Assembly: GCA_945877905.1 (NCBI GenBank)
Contig: CAMDUT010000002.1
Location: 1 to 45,515 of the forward strand
Direction of reading: 5' to 3'
Source of the DNA: Phycisphaera mikurensis NBRC 102666
GTDB taxonomy: Bacteria > Planctomycetota > Phycisphaerae > Phycisphaerales > SM1A02
DNA: 45,515 bases
Under the pieces are notes generated by a model, which worked only from the letters and a program-made list of their open reading frames with translations, ran no database searches and was not told where the DNA came from. Shown in pieces: positions 34,321 to 44,200 of this stretch. The stretch's first letter is position 1; each line of letters opens with the position of its first letter. Position numbers and translations under genes: made by a program.

Positions 34321-35274
34321 ATGAACTCGCCCGTGAACTTCGCCAAGATGCACGGGCTCGGCAACGACTACGTCTACGTGGACGGCACGCAGCACCCGGC
34401 CCGCGACGCGCCGGCGCTCGCGCGCTGGGTCAGCGACCGCCACGTGGGCGTCGGGAGCGACGGCCTCATCATGCTCGAGCCGGTCACCCCCGGCACGGAC
34501 GCGGACGTGCGCATGCGCATGTTCAACGCCGACGGCAGCGAGGGCATGATGTGCGGCAACGGCATCCGCTGCGTCGCGAAGTTCGCGGTCGACCGCGGCC
34601 TCGCCGACCGCAACCCGCTGCGCGTCGAGACGCGCCGCGGCGTGCTCGAGGTCGCCTGGCGACGCGGCGGCCACGACGGCACGGTGTGCGAGGCGACGGT
34701 CGACATGGCCGCGCCCATCATGGCGTGCGCGCGGATCCCGGCGGCGATCCCCGGCGTCGCGCCCGCGGGCGCCGTGGTCGACCATCCGCTCGACGCCGGG
34801 TTCTGGCGCGCGAGCGGCGCGCCGGAAGGCTGGCAGGAGGCGTGCGGGCTCGACGCGCGCATGACGCTCGTCAGCATGGGCAACCCGCACATGGTGCTCT
34901 GGTGCCGAGACGCGGCCGCGGTGCCGCTCGACCGCGCGGGCCCGTTCGCGGAGCGACACCCGTGGTTCCCCGAGCGCGTCAACGTGCACTTCGCGCGGGT
35001 GCTCGGCGATGGCGAGGTGCGGATGCGCACGTGGGAGCGCGGCAGCGGCGCGACGCAGGCGTGCGGCACGGGCGCGTGCGCCGTGGCCGTGGCGGGGATC
35101 GTGACCGGCCGGCTGCGTTCGCCCGTGATCGCGCACCTGCCGGGAGGCGACCTGCGCATCGCGTGGGAGGGCGGCGGGGCGGGCGTGATGATGACCGGCC
35201 CCGCGGTCGAGGTGTTCGAGGGGAAGCTTGACCTCGGTGCGTGGCCGCGCGACGGCCGGGAAGGAAGCGCATGA
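34321..35274 (+). CDS. dapF: Diaminopimelate epimerase
   Basis: Interconverts LL- and meso-diaminopimelate for peptidoglycan and lysine synthesis, using two catalytic cysteines. Both are present: Cys78 in DGSEGMMCGNGIRC and Cys248 in ERGSGATQACGTGACA. The N-terminal FAKMHGLGNDYV is typical. At 317 residues it is longer than the usual 275, because of extra residues in the middle (about 120-190). Its presence implies meso-DAP peptidoglycan. The stop overlaps the start of the M20 gene (ATGA), so the two are translationally coupled. Confidence 0.94.
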   Translation: MNSPVNFAKMHGLGNDYVYVDGTQHPARDAPALARWVSDRHVGVGSDGLIMLEPVTPGTDADVRMRMFNADGSEGMMCGNGIRCVAKFAVDRGLADRNPLRVETRRGVLEVAWRRGGHDGTVCEATVDMAAPIMACARIPAAIPGVAPAGAVVDHPLDAGFWRASGAPEGWQEACGLDARMTLVSMGNPHMVLWCRDAAAVPLDRAGPFAERHPWFPERVNVHFARVLGDGEVRMRTWERGSGATQACGTGACAVAVAGIVTGRLRSPVIAHLPGGDLRIAWEGGGAGVMMTGPAVEVFEGKLDLGAWPRDGREGSA

Positions 35275-36530
35275 GCCTCACGCCGAAGGAACGGGATGCC
35301 TGCGCGCGCATCGAGTCATGGCGGCAGCGCATGGTCGACGAGCTCGCCGCGTGGGTGGCGATCCCCACGGGCCGCGGGCACGTGCCGGGGCTGCACCGCC
35401 AGCGGGCGCTGCTCGCGGCGCGGTTGCGCGCGCTGGGCGCGGTCACGCACGACGAGCCGTGCGAGGCGCGGCCCGCGTGGATCGACCCGCCATGGGCGCA
35501 CGGGGGCGCCGCGGGCGGCGTCGGCCACGGCAGTGCGGGCGTCGGCGAGGGCGACACGAGCATCGACGTGCTGGTCGCCAAGCACGACGCGCCCGGCCCC
35601 CGGCTCCTCCTGAGCGGCCACTTCGACACCGTGCACGACCCGCACGGCGCGTTCCGCGCGCTGGTGGACGTGGGGGGCGGGCGCGCGCAGGGTCCCGGTG
35701 CCGCCGACATGAAGGGCGGGCTGGTGATCGCGCTGGCCGCGCTCGAGGCGATCCGCGACGCGGGGGTTCCGCCCGCGTGGACCTTCGTGCTGACCCCCGA
35801 CGAGGAGACCGGCAGCTTCGGCTCGGCGGCGGCGCTCGCGCGCGTCGCGCCCGGCCACGCCGCGGGGTTCGTGTTCGAGCCGGCGGGCGACGGCGACTCG
35901 TTGGTGGTCGAGCGCATGGGGGCCGGCCAGTTCATGGTCGAGGCCACGGGGCGCGCCGCGCACGCCGGCCGCGACTACGCCAAGGGCGTCAGCGCCGTGC
36001 GGGTGCTCTGCGAGCGCGTCCTGCAGGCCGAGCGCGCGTCGGACGCGGCCGCGGGCCGCATCGTGAACGTCGGGCCGCTGCAGGGCGGGGCGGTCACCAA
36101 CGCCGTCCCGGACCGCGCGCGCGCATGGGGCAACATGCGCTTCGCCGACGACGCGCGCCAGGCCGAGCTCGAGCGCGCGATCGACGCGCTGGCATCGGGC
36201 GACGACGACGAGGTGCCGCGCGTGCGCGTGCGCCGCGTGGTCGGCCGGCCGGCGAAGCCCATGACCCCCGCGGTCGAGCGCCTGGCGGCGCTCGCGCGCG
36301 AGGCGAGCGAGGACCTCGGGCGCCCGCTTCCCTTCGCGAGGTCGGGCGGCGTGTGCGACGGCAACAACCTGCAGGCCGCCGGGCTTCCCGTGATCGACAC
36401 GCTGGGCGTGCGCGGCGGCAACCTCCACCGCACCGACGAGTGGGTGGACCTCGAAGGCCTCGTCGACCGCGCGCAGCTGGTGGCGCTGGTCCTGATGCGG
36501 GCGCGCGAGCGCGTTGCGCCGAGCCCCTGA
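35271..36530 (+). CDS. M20-family zinc hydrolase (CPG2/ArgE-like)
   Basis: 419-residue cytoplasmic metallohydrolase. Zinc ligands and catalytic residues are recognisable: LLLSGHFDTVHDP (His117, Asp119), GPGAADMKGGL (bridging Asp146) and LTPDEETGSFGS (catalytic Glu and zinc Glu at 178/179). The dimerisation domain has GRAAHAGRDYAKGVSA. These are closest to carboxypeptidase G2, which cuts an N-acyl group from glutamate. DapE belongs to the same superfamily, so a succinyl-DAP role next to dapF is an alternative. Given the astC-like, astA and astD genes downstream, N-succinylglutamate hydrolysis (the AstE reaction) is also plausible. The start is the ATG at 35271 overlapping dapF. Confidence 0.85.
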   Translation: MSLTPKERDACARIESWRQRMVDELAAWVAIPTGRGHVPGLHRQRALLAARLRALGAVTHDEPCEARPAWIDPPWAHGGAAGGVGHGSAGVGEGDTSIDVLVAKHDAPGPRLLLSGHFDTVHDPHGAFRALVDVGGGRAQGPGAADMKGGLVIALAALEAIRDAGVPPAWTFVLTPDEETGSFGSAAALARVAPGHAAGFVFEPAGDGDSLVVERMGAGQFMVEATGRAAHAGRDYAKGVSAVRVLCERVLQAERASDAAAGRIVNVGPLQGGAVTNAVPDRARAWGNMRFADDARQAELERAIDALASGDDDEVPRVRVRRVVGRPAKPMTPAVERLAALAREASEDLGRPLPFARSGGVCDGNNLQAAGLPVIDTLGVRGGNLHRTDEWVDLEGLVDRAQLVALVLMRARERVAPSP

Positions 36531-36541
36531 ACCCCTACCAT
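36514..36541 (+). promoter_or_regulatory. Candidate promoter for the aminotransferase gene
   Basis: TTGCGC (36514-36519), a 16-base spacer and TACCAT (36536-36541). The ATG at 36550 follows eight bases later, with no Shine-Dalgarno, predicting a leaderless message. Confidence 0.5.
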
Positions 36542-36549
36542 CCCCGCCC

Positions 36550-37980
36550 ATGACCGACCCGATCAGCGCGCTCCCGTCCCCGCTTGCCTCCGATCCCGCG
36601 ATCGCGGGACACATCGACGCGATCGTCGCGGCGGTGCGCTCGGCGCAGTCGTCCCTCACGGGCGCGCGGCCCGCCGACCCCGCGCGCAAGGAGTCGTTCG
36701 AGGCCGCGATGAAGCGCGTGGCCGCGGTGCGCAGCCGCGGGCCCATCCTGCCCTACCTCGGCACCGGCCACGGCAACGGACCCCTCGTCGAGCTGGCCGA
36801 CGGAAGCGTGAAGTGGGACATGATCAACGGCATCGGCGTGCATGCGTTCGGGCACGGCGATCCCCGCATGGTGGCCGCGGCGCTGCGGGCGGCGCTCTCC
36901 GACCTCTGCATGCAGGGCAACCTCACGAGCAACTCCGACAGCGTCGCATTCGCGGAGTTCCTCGCGCAGGAGGCGGCGCGCACGAGCCGCCTCGCCCACT
37001 GCTTCGTCACGAACTCCGGGTGCATGGCGAACGAGGCGGCGCTGAAGGTGTGCATGCAGAAGACGGGCGGCGCGCCGCGCGTGATCGCGTTCCAGGACTG
37101 CTTCCTCGGGCGCTCGCTCACCATGTCGCAGATCGGCGACAACCCCGCCTACCGCCAGGGGCTCCCGCTCTCGACGCTGGTCGACTACATGCCGTTCTAC
37201 GACCCGCTGCTCGGGCCGCGCTCCATCGACATGGCGGTGTGGCACCTGAAGCAGTACCTGCACCGCTACCCGGGCCAGCACGCCTGCTTCGTCATGGAGC
37301 TGGTGCAGGGCGAGGGCGGCTTCAACGTCGCGCCGCGCGAGTTCTTCATGGCGCTCATCGAGACCTGCAGGCAGGCGAAGGTGCCGGTGTGGGACGACGA
37401 GGTGCAGTCCTTCGGACGCACCGAGCGCATGTTCTGCTTCGAGTCGCTCGACCTCGGGCAGCACGTCGACGTCGTCACGGTGGGCAAGATGACCCAGGCG
37501 TGCGCATGCCTCTTCACCGCCGACATGAACCCGAAGCCGGGGCTCCTGAGCGGCACCTTCACCGCGAGCACGTCCGCGTTCGCGGTCGGGCTCGAGGCGG
37601 TGCGCACCATGCGCGACGGCGGGTACTACGGGCCGGAGGGCCGGAACGCCAAGCTCCACGCGGCGTTCCGCGCGCACGTCGCGCGGCTCGTCGAGCGGCA
37701 CCCGGACTGGTTCCCTCCGGTACGCGACGCGTTCGGCCGCGAGAGCCGCTCGTTCGCCGGCGGCACCGGCGGCATGTGCCGCATCTCGCCGTTCGGCGGC
37801 GACAAGGACCGCGTCATGAAGTTCCTGAACGTCCTCTTCGAGGAGGGCGTGATGGCCTTCTACTGCGGTCACGGGCCGTACCACGTGCGCATGCTGCCGG
37901 CCGTGGGCGTGATGCGGCCCGAGCAGTGGGACCCGGTGTTCGAGATCGTCGAGCGGGCGATGGCGCGGACGGCGGGGTGA
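36550..37980 (+). CDS. Class III PLP aminotransferase (ornithine/succinylornithine-type candidate)
   Basis: 476-residue fold-type I aminotransferase. The PLP-binding DDEVQSFGRTERMF motif has Asp283, and Lys313 in VTVGKMTQACAC is the likely Schiff-base lysine. The FVTNSGCMANEAALKVCMQK block and QGEGGFNVAPREFF are typical of class III enzymes acting on omega-amino groups. The protein is some 70 residues longer than classical AstC/ArgD and resembles lysine/ornithine omega-aminotransferases. Because astA and astD follow, the substrate is probably succinylornithine or ornithine, although this is inferred from context. It is first in a unit with its own TACCAT promoter. Confidence 0.85.
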   Translation: MTDPISALPSPLASDPAIAGHIDAIVAAVRSAQSSLTGARPADPARKESFEAAMKRVAAVRSRGPILPYLGTGHGNGPLVELADGSVKWDMINGIGVHAFGHGDPRMVAAALRAALSDLCMQGNLTSNSDSVAFAEFLAQEAARTSRLAHCFVTNSGCMANEAALKVCMQKTGGAPRVIAFQDCFLGRSLTMSQIGDNPAYRQGLPLSTLVDYMPFYDPLLGPRSIDMAVWHLKQYLHRYPGQHACFVMELVQGEGGFNVAPREFFMALIETCRQAKVPVWDDEVQSFGRTERMFCFESLDLGQHVDVVTVGKMTQACACLFTADMNPKPGLLSGTFTASTSAFAVGLEAVRTMRDGGYYGPEGRNAKLHAAFRAHVARLVERHPDWFPPVRDAFGRESRSFAGGTGGMCRISPFGGDKDRVMKFLNVLFEEGVMAFYCGHGPYHVRMLPAVGVMRPEQWDPVFEIVERAMARTAG

Positions 37981-38070
37981 GGTGGGGCGCGCGAGCCGTG
38001 CGCACGGACGTGCGGGCGTGATTCTCGGACCGTCAACAGGGCCGCGGAAACAGCCGATACACAGGTTCCG

Positions 38071-39102
38071 ATGTTCGTGATCCGACAGGCCCTGCCGGAC
38101 GACGTCGCCACGCTCCTGAAGCTGGCGCGGATGGTCCATTTCATCAACCTGCCGGCGGACCCCGACATCATCGCCGCGAAGGTGGCGAGGAGCCGCCGCA
38201 GCTTCGCGGGCGAGTCGCCGGACGAGCGCGAGCGGCAGTTCATGTTCGTCCTCGAGGACACGCAGACCGGCGGCGTGATCGGGACGAGCTCGCTGATCTG
38301 CCGCATGGGTTGGCCCGGGTGGCCGCACATCTCGCTGCGCGTTCGGCGGCGCGAGCACTTCAGCCGCGACCTCAACACGGGCGCGATGCACACGACGATC
38401 CAGGTGTCGACGGACGAGAGCGGGCCGAGCGAGCTCGGCGGCCTGATCCTGGCGCCCGGCTACCGCGGGCACCGCGAGAAGCTGGGGTCGCTCCTCTCGC
38501 TGGTGCGCTTCCACTTCCTGGGCATGCACCGCGAGCACTTCCAGCCGCACATCATCGCCGAGCTGATGGGGCCGCTGACCCCCGACAGCAACACGCTGTT
38601 CTGGGAGTTCTTCGGGCGCCGCTTCATCAACCTCAGCTACTCCGAGGCCGACGCGTTCTGCCAGCACAGCAAGGAGTTCATGCTGAGCCTGCTGCCGAAG
38701 GAGGAGATCTACCTCAGCACGCTGCCCGCCGAGGCGCGCAACCTGGTCGGCAAGGTGGGCGAGGAGACGAAGCCCGCGAAGGCGATGCTCGAGAAGCAGG
38801 GATTCACGTACCGCGACCGGTGCGACCCCTTCGACGGCGGCCCGTACCTCGAGGCCGAGGTCGACCGGATCCCGCTGGTGCAGGCGACCAAGCGCCTGAC
38901 CCTCGCGGCCGGCGAGCCGCCGGCCGGGGCCGCGACGGCGTTCGTGAGCTGCGCGGCCGACCGCGGGCTCGGGTTCCGCGCCGTGCGCAGCGCGTGCTCG
39001 GTGCAGGGCGACGGCGTACGGCTGCCGAAGGACGTGGCTTCGGCGCTGGGAGCGCGCCCGGGCGACACGGTGGGCGTGACCGCGCTCGCCGCCGAGCGAT
39101 GA
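38071..39102 (+). CDS. astA: Arginine/ornithine N-succinyltransferase
   Basis: 343-residue GNAT-related enzyme of the AstA/AruFG family that transfers succinyl from succinyl-CoA to the alpha-amino group of arginine or ornithine. Family patterns include the N-terminal FVIRQALPDDVATLLKLAR, GTSSLICRMGWPGWPHISLR, ELGGLILAPGYRGHREKLGS, and FWEFFGRRFINLSYSEAD, followed by LPKEEIYLSTLPAEAR. The start is preceded by a 90-base gap that has a possible GATACA box but no strong promoter. Its stop overlaps the astD start (ATGA). Confidence 0.93.
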   Translation: MFVIRQALPDDVATLLKLARMVHFINLPADPDIIAAKVARSRRSFAGESPDERERQFMFVLEDTQTGGVIGTSSLICRMGWPGWPHISLRVRRREHFSRDLNTGAMHTTIQVSTDESGPSELGGLILAPGYRGHREKLGSLLSLVRFHFLGMHREHFQPHIIAELMGPLTPDSNTLFWEFFGRRFINLSYSEADAFCQHSKEFMLSLLPKEEIYLSTLPAEARNLVGKVGEETKPAKAMLEKQGFTYRDRCDPFDGGPYLEAEVDRIPLVQATKRLTLAAGEPPAGAATAFVSCAADRGLGFRAVRSACSVQGDGVRLPKDVASALGARPGDTVGVTALAAER

Positions 39103-40493
39103 TCGACCCGCGCGAGATCGTCTCGCATGACCCGGCGCGCCCCTCGCAGGAGGTGTGGCGGGGCACGGTCGAGCCCGGCGCCGCCGACGACGCGGTGATG
39201 CGCGCGCGCGCGGCGTTCCCGGCGTGGTCGCGGCTCGCGCCCGAGGCGCGGGCGGAACACCTGCGCGCATGGGGCGCGACGGCAAAGCGTCATGCCGAGC
39301 GCATCGCACGGCTCATCACGCGCGAGATGGGGAAGACGCTGGCCGAGGCGCGCCAGGAGGCGGCGCTGCTTGCGGACAAGGTGGACGTGACCCTCGAGGA
39401 GCGCGTGCGCGCGCGGATCGCGGGGTACGAGGTGCCGGGGGCCGGCACGCGCGTCAACCGGTGCTCGTACCGGCCGTACGGCGTGATGGCCGTGATCGGT
39501 CCGTTCAACTTCCCTGCGCACCTGCCGAACGGGCACTGGGTGCCGGCGCTTCTGGCGGGAAACACGGTGGTGTTCAAGCCGAGCGAGCGGACGCCGGCGG
39601 TCGGGGCGCTGATGGCGGAGTTGATGGCCGAGGCAGGCATGCCCGTGGGCGCCTTCAACCTGGTGCAGGGTCGCGGCGACGTCGCGGCCGGGCTGGTGGC
39701 GCATGCGGACGTCGACGGCGTGCTGTTCACCGGGAGCTGGCCCGTGGGGCGGCGCATCCTCGAAGCGAACCTCGATCGCCCGGGGCGCATGGTGGCGCTC
39801 GAGATGGGCGGCAGCAACCCGGCGATCGTGATGGACGACGCGGACCTCGCGGTCGCGGTGGCCGAGTGCGTGCGCTGCGCGTTCCTGACGACGGGACAGC
39901 GGTGCACGTGCACGCGGCGCGTGATCGTGCACGAGCGCGTGGCGGACCGGTTCATCGCGGCGTTCCTGGACGCGACGCGGGCGATCACCCTGGGAGCCGG
40001 CGACGCGGAGCCCGCGCCGTTCATGGGGCCCCTGGTCTCGCGCGAGGCGCGCGACGGCGCGCTGCGGTTCCAGGCCGAACGTGCCGAGGCCGGGGCGCGC
40101 GTGCTGCTCGAGGCCGTGGCGCCCGCGGGCGAGGGGTGGTTCCTGACCCCCGGGGTGCTGCAGGTGGACCTGTTCGAGCGCGCGACGGACCGCGAGGCCT
40201 TCGCGCCCATCGTGCAGGTCTCGACGTGCCGGGACCTCGACGACGCGATCGTGCAGGCGAACGCGACGGACTTCGGGCTGGCCGCGAGCGTGTTCACCCG
40301 GAGCGCGGCGGCGGCGGACCAGGCGATGCACGGCATCCGCGCGGGGTGCATCAACGTGAACTGCGGCACGGCCGGCGCGAGCGGCAAGCTCCCGTTCGGC
40401 GGCCTGGGGCGCTCGGGCAACCTGCGTCCCGCGGGTGCCGCGATGATCGACGCGTGCGCCTACCCGGTCGCGAGCATGGTCGACCGAAATTGA
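39099..40493 (+). CDS. astD: Succinylglutamate-semialdehyde dehydrogenase
   Basis: 464-residue NAD(P)-dependent aldehyde dehydrogenase that oxidises N-succinylglutamate semialdehyde in the succinyltransferase pathway. The AstD-specific FNFPAHLPNGHWVPALLAGN (with Asn137) is diagnostic, followed by VVFKPSERTP (Lys160), LEMGGSNP (catalytic Glu235) and TTGQRCTCTRR (nucleophile Cys269). The C-terminal GKLPFGGLGRSGNLRPAGA is also typical. Start overlaps astA. No astB (succinylarginine dihydrolase) or M14-type astE is present in the window. Confidence 0.95.
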   Translation: MIDPREIVSHDPARPSQEVWRGTVEPGAADDAVMRARAAFPAWSRLAPEARAEHLRAWGATAKRHAERIARLITREMGKTLAEARQEAALLADKVDVTLEERVRARIAGYEVPGAGTRVNRCSYRPYGVMAVIGPFNFPAHLPNGHWVPALLAGNTVVFKPSERTPAVGALMAELMAEAGMPVGAFNLVQGRGDVAAGLVAHADVDGVLFTGSWPVGRRILEANLDRPGRMVALEMGGSNPAIVMDDADLAVAVAECVRCAFLTTGQRCTCTRRVIVHERVADRFIAAFLDATRAITLGAGDAEPAPFMGPLVSREARDGALRFQAERAEAGARVLLEAVAPAGEGWFLTPGVLQVDLFERATDREAFAPIVQVSTCRDLDDAIVQANATDFGLAASVFTRSAAAADQAMHGIRAGCINVNCGTAGASGKLPFGGLGRSGNLRPAGAAMIDACAYPVASMVDRN

Positions 40494-40499
40494 TCCGGG

Positions 40500-41258
40500 A
40501 TGTCTTTTCCCATTTTCCGCACCGTGCCTGACTACGCCCTGATCGTCCCGGCCTGGAACGAGGAAGCGGTGATCGCGCAGACCGTCGGCCAGCTGCGGAC
40601 CGTGGCCGAGGAACTCGGGCGCCCCTACGAGCTGGTGGTCGTCGATGACGCGAGTTCCGACCGGACCGCCGAGCTGGCGGCCGCCGCCGGTGCGCGCGTC
40701 GTGCGCGTCGAGAAGCGCCAGATCGCGGCCGTGCGCAACGCGGGCGCCGCGGCCACGACCGCCCCGTGGCTGGTCTTCGTCGACGCCGACACGTGGGTGC
40801 CCGAGACCGTGCTCCGCCACGCGCTGCTCGAACTCGGCTCAGGTGCCGTCGGAGGCGGTTCCCGGGTCGCGTTCGACGGCCGGGGCCACCCGGTCGCCGA
40901 GGGGTTCTTCGAGGCGTTCAAGGTGCTCTGGTACTCGCAGCAGCTCGCCGCCGGGTGCTTCCTCTTCGCGCGCCGCGATGCGTTCGAGGCCGCGGGCGGG
41001 TTCGACGAACGCTGGTTCGCGGGCGAGGAGTACTGGCTGAGCAGGGCGCTCAAGGAGCGCGGCCGGTTCGCCTTCCTGCGCGAGGAGGTCGTCTCGAGCG
41101 CCCGCAAGCAGCGTGCCGGGCACGGGGTCGGGATGCTGTTGCGGCTGCTCGGCCTGACCGTGCTGTTCTTCGCGGGCGTGCGCCGTCCGCTTCAGTCGAG
41201 GAAGCACCTCGGGTTCTGGTACGACGGGACGCGCGAGGGGAAGGCGCTGGACGTGTGA
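40500..41258 (+). CDS. GT2-family glycosyltransferase
   Basis: 252-residue GT-A protein. It has the opening ALIVPAWNEEAVIAQTV, YELVVVDDASSDRTAELA, the VRNAGAAAT segment and the DXD-like VFVDADTWV, then AGGFDERWFAGEEYWLSRAL with the acceptor-region aspartates. A single hydrophobic stretch near the C-terminus (GVGMLLRLLGLTVLFFAGV) may anchor it to the membrane. It resembles dolichyl-phosphate-type or polysaccharide transferases; the donor and acceptor are unknown. It follows astD by six bases but is probably not part of the same pathway. Confidence 0.88.
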   Translation: MSFPIFRTVPDYALIVPAWNEEAVIAQTVGQLRTVAEELGRPYELVVVDDASSDRTAELAAAAGARVVRVEKRQIAAVRNAGAAATTAPWLVFVDADTWVPETVLRHALLELGSGAVGGGSRVAFDGRGHPVAEGFFEAFKVLWYSQQLAAGCFLFARRDAFEAAGGFDERWFAGEEYWLSRALKERGRFAFLREEVVSSARKQRAGHGVGMLLRLLGLTVLFFAGVRRPLQSRKHLGFWYDGTREGKALDV

Positions 41259-41294
41259 CCGCGCTGGACGGAGGCCTCGACGATCGGCATCCGC

Positions 41295-44200
41295 TCACCG
41301 GGCATCGGGCCCGTGCCCGGGCGCGTCCCCGACGCCATGACGCTTCAGTGCACGCAGCACCGCGTCAAGGTCGCGCTCGGTGATCGCGCCATCACGGTCG
41401 ACGTCCGCGAGGATGCGGTCGCCCGCGCACCACGCCTCCGCGAAGAGCAGGGCATCGGCCGCATCGACCCGCCCGTCGAGGTTCGCGTCTCCGCCCAGGA
41501 TGGCGCAGGCCGCGGACATCGTCGTCGAACTCGGGTGAACGCCAGCCACGCGCGATGCCGGCTCAAGGAGATCGAGGAGTTCGAGGAACTCGTCCTCCTC
41601 GCCCGTGGCGACTGGCGCGCCCGCCGCCGCGATCAATCCTGCGATCCGGACCGTCAGGTCATCGCACTCGACGTTTGCCGCGTCGTCTCCTCCGGGCGCC
41701 CCGGGTCCCGCCCCCGGACCGCCACTTCCGCCGCCGGAGGTCCCGTCGCCTTGACCTGCGTCGCCGCCGCCCGCGCCCGATCCGCCGCCCGCGCCGCCAT
41801 CCGGCGGGCTCATTCCGGTGGACGGAGGCTCATTGCCCGCGGTGCCGCCCTCGCCGCCAGGTGGAGGCATGCCGCCGGCGGGCGGTGCGCCGCCGGGCGC
41901 GCCGGCCCGGAAACCGGTGTCGGTCGAGCTCGATGCGGTCGCCCCCGCGGCCATGACCGCTTGCACGACGTAGGTCCCGGTGATCGCCACCGGGATGGTG
42001 GTGTCGTTGTGCGTCACCGTGGTGCGGCCCGAAATCGTGGCGATCACCGTGAATGACGTCTCCGAAGGCAGCCTGCGCAGCACGCGGTATCCGGTGACCA
42101 ACGTGCTTGCATGCGCCGTCCACGTGACGCGCACCTTGTCGGCGAAGGTCCCGTCGGTGGCGGCAAGCCCCGCCGGTGCGGCGATGTTGCGCCAGCCCGT
42201 GTCGGCGGCGCTCACGGCACTGTCTCCCGCCGCCGTCGCCGCGCGCACCGTGTACGTGTAGACCGTGCCCGCCACCGCCGTCGTGTCGGCGTACGTCGCC
42301 GCCGTCGCGCCGAGCGACGCCACCTGCGTGGCCGCCGCCGTGCCCACGGCGCGGAAGACCTTGTGCCCGGTCGCGCCCGCCACCGCCGTCCACGTCACCG
42401 TCACGTTCGCCGTCGACGTGCCGTCCGTCGCGGACACCCCGGACGGCGCCGCCACGTTCCGCCAGCCGGTGTTCGACGCGCTTGCGGCGCTCGTCCCCGC
42501 CGCCGTCGCCGCTTTCACCGTGTACGTGTAGACCGTGCCCGCCACCGCCGTCGCGTCCGCGTGCGTCGCCGCCGTCGCGCCGAGCGAGGCGATCTCCGTC
42601 GCCGCACCCGTGCCCACGGCACGGAAGACCTTGTGCCCGGTCGCGCCGGCCACCGCCGTCCAGGTGAGGTTCACCGCCGCCGTCGACGTGCCGTCGCTGG
42701 CGGCAAGCCCTGCCGGCGCGGCGACGTTCCGCCAGCCCGTGTCGGCCGCGCTGGCGGCGCTGTTGCCCGCCGCGGTGCGAGCCTTCACCGTGTACGTGTA
42801 GACCGTGCCCGCCACCGCCGTGGTGTCGCTGAAGCTCGCCGCCGCCGGGGCACCGAGCTCGGTGGCCGCGCCCGTGCCCACCGCGCGGAACACGCGGTAG
42901 CCCGCCGCGCCCGTGACGGCCGTCCACGTGAGGTTCACGCCCGTCGTCACCGTCCCGTCGGTGGCCGCAAGCCCCGCCGGCGCGGCGATGTTGCGCCAGC
43001 CCGTGTCGGCGGCGCTCACGGCGCTGTCTCCCGCCGCCGTCGCCGCGCGCACCGTGTACGTGTAGACCGTTCCCGCGACCGCCGTCGTGTCGGCGTACGT
43101 CGCCGCCGTCGCGCCGAGCGACGCCACCTGCGTGGCCGCCGCCGTGCCCACGGCGCGGAAGACCTTGTGCCCGGTCGCGCTCGCCACCGCCGTCCACGTC
43201 ACCGTCACGTTCGCCGTCGACGTGCCGTCCGTCGCGGACACCCCGGACGGCGCCGCCACGTTCCGCCAGCCGGTGTCGGCCACGCTCGCGGGGCCGTCAC
43301 CGGTGGCCCCGCGGGCCTTCACCGTGAACGTGTAGACGACGCCGGCGACCGCAGACGTGTCGATGTACGTGTTCGCGGTCGGCGCCCCCACTTCCGTCGC
43401 GGCGCCCGAGCCGATGGCCCGGAGCACCCGATAGCCCTGGACGTTCGCGAGCGCTCCCCAGCTCAGCGCGACCCCCGCGACCGACGTGCCGTCCGAGGCG
43501 ACGACGCCGGTGGGTGCGGGGAGGCCTCGCCAACCGACGTCACTCGCGTCGAACCCGGGGCCCGACGGGCCCACCGAGCGAACCGTGTAGGTGTACTGCT
43601 GCAGCGGCGCCGCGGTCGTGTCATCGAACGCGGTGACCGACGGGACCACGGTGCCGACCAGCTGCGCGGCGCCCCCGGCGATGGTCCTGAGGACCTGGTA
43701 GCCGGTCGCGTTCAGCCCTGCCGTCCATGTCACCCGCACGACGCTCGTGCTGGTCCCGTCGGTGGCCACGACGTTGGTGGGAGCGCTTTCGACCACGCCG
43801 GAGTCGACGCGGAAGGTGTCGAGCCAGGTGTCGTTTCCCGTGAGGGTTCCCGGCTGCTGGCCGAATCCGCCGATCGAGAACTGCACCGGCACCAGCTGGG
43901 AGCCCATGAAGTCGAGGTACTCGTAGGCATTCGGGTCGAGGTAGCCCACGGTGCTCAGGTACAGCGCGTCATCGAGCGGGTCGTAGCGGACGTACAGCAC
44001 GGTCTCCGTCCCGATGGAGCTCGCGAAGCTGCCGGTGCCGACGTCATAGAACGCGGTCTGGTTGGAGGTCGGTGCCCAGAGCCGCATCAGGGGCATCGGC
44101 GCTCCCGCGGTGGAGGTCTCCGCGACCACCAGCGTCCGGAAGGCTCCGGCGTCGAACCGCCGGGTGCCGAGCCACGCCGCGATCCCCGGTCGAAGCTGGT

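Noticed and set aside
35271-36530. DapE assignment for the M20 hydrolase
   Set aside because: Adjacency to dapF alone is not enough; the motifs are closer to carboxypeptidase G2, so only the superfamily is named.
42181-43276. CRISPR array or transposon terminal repeats
   Set aside because: The repeats are long, few, in frame and encode FN3 domains; no spacers, transposase or target-site duplications are present.
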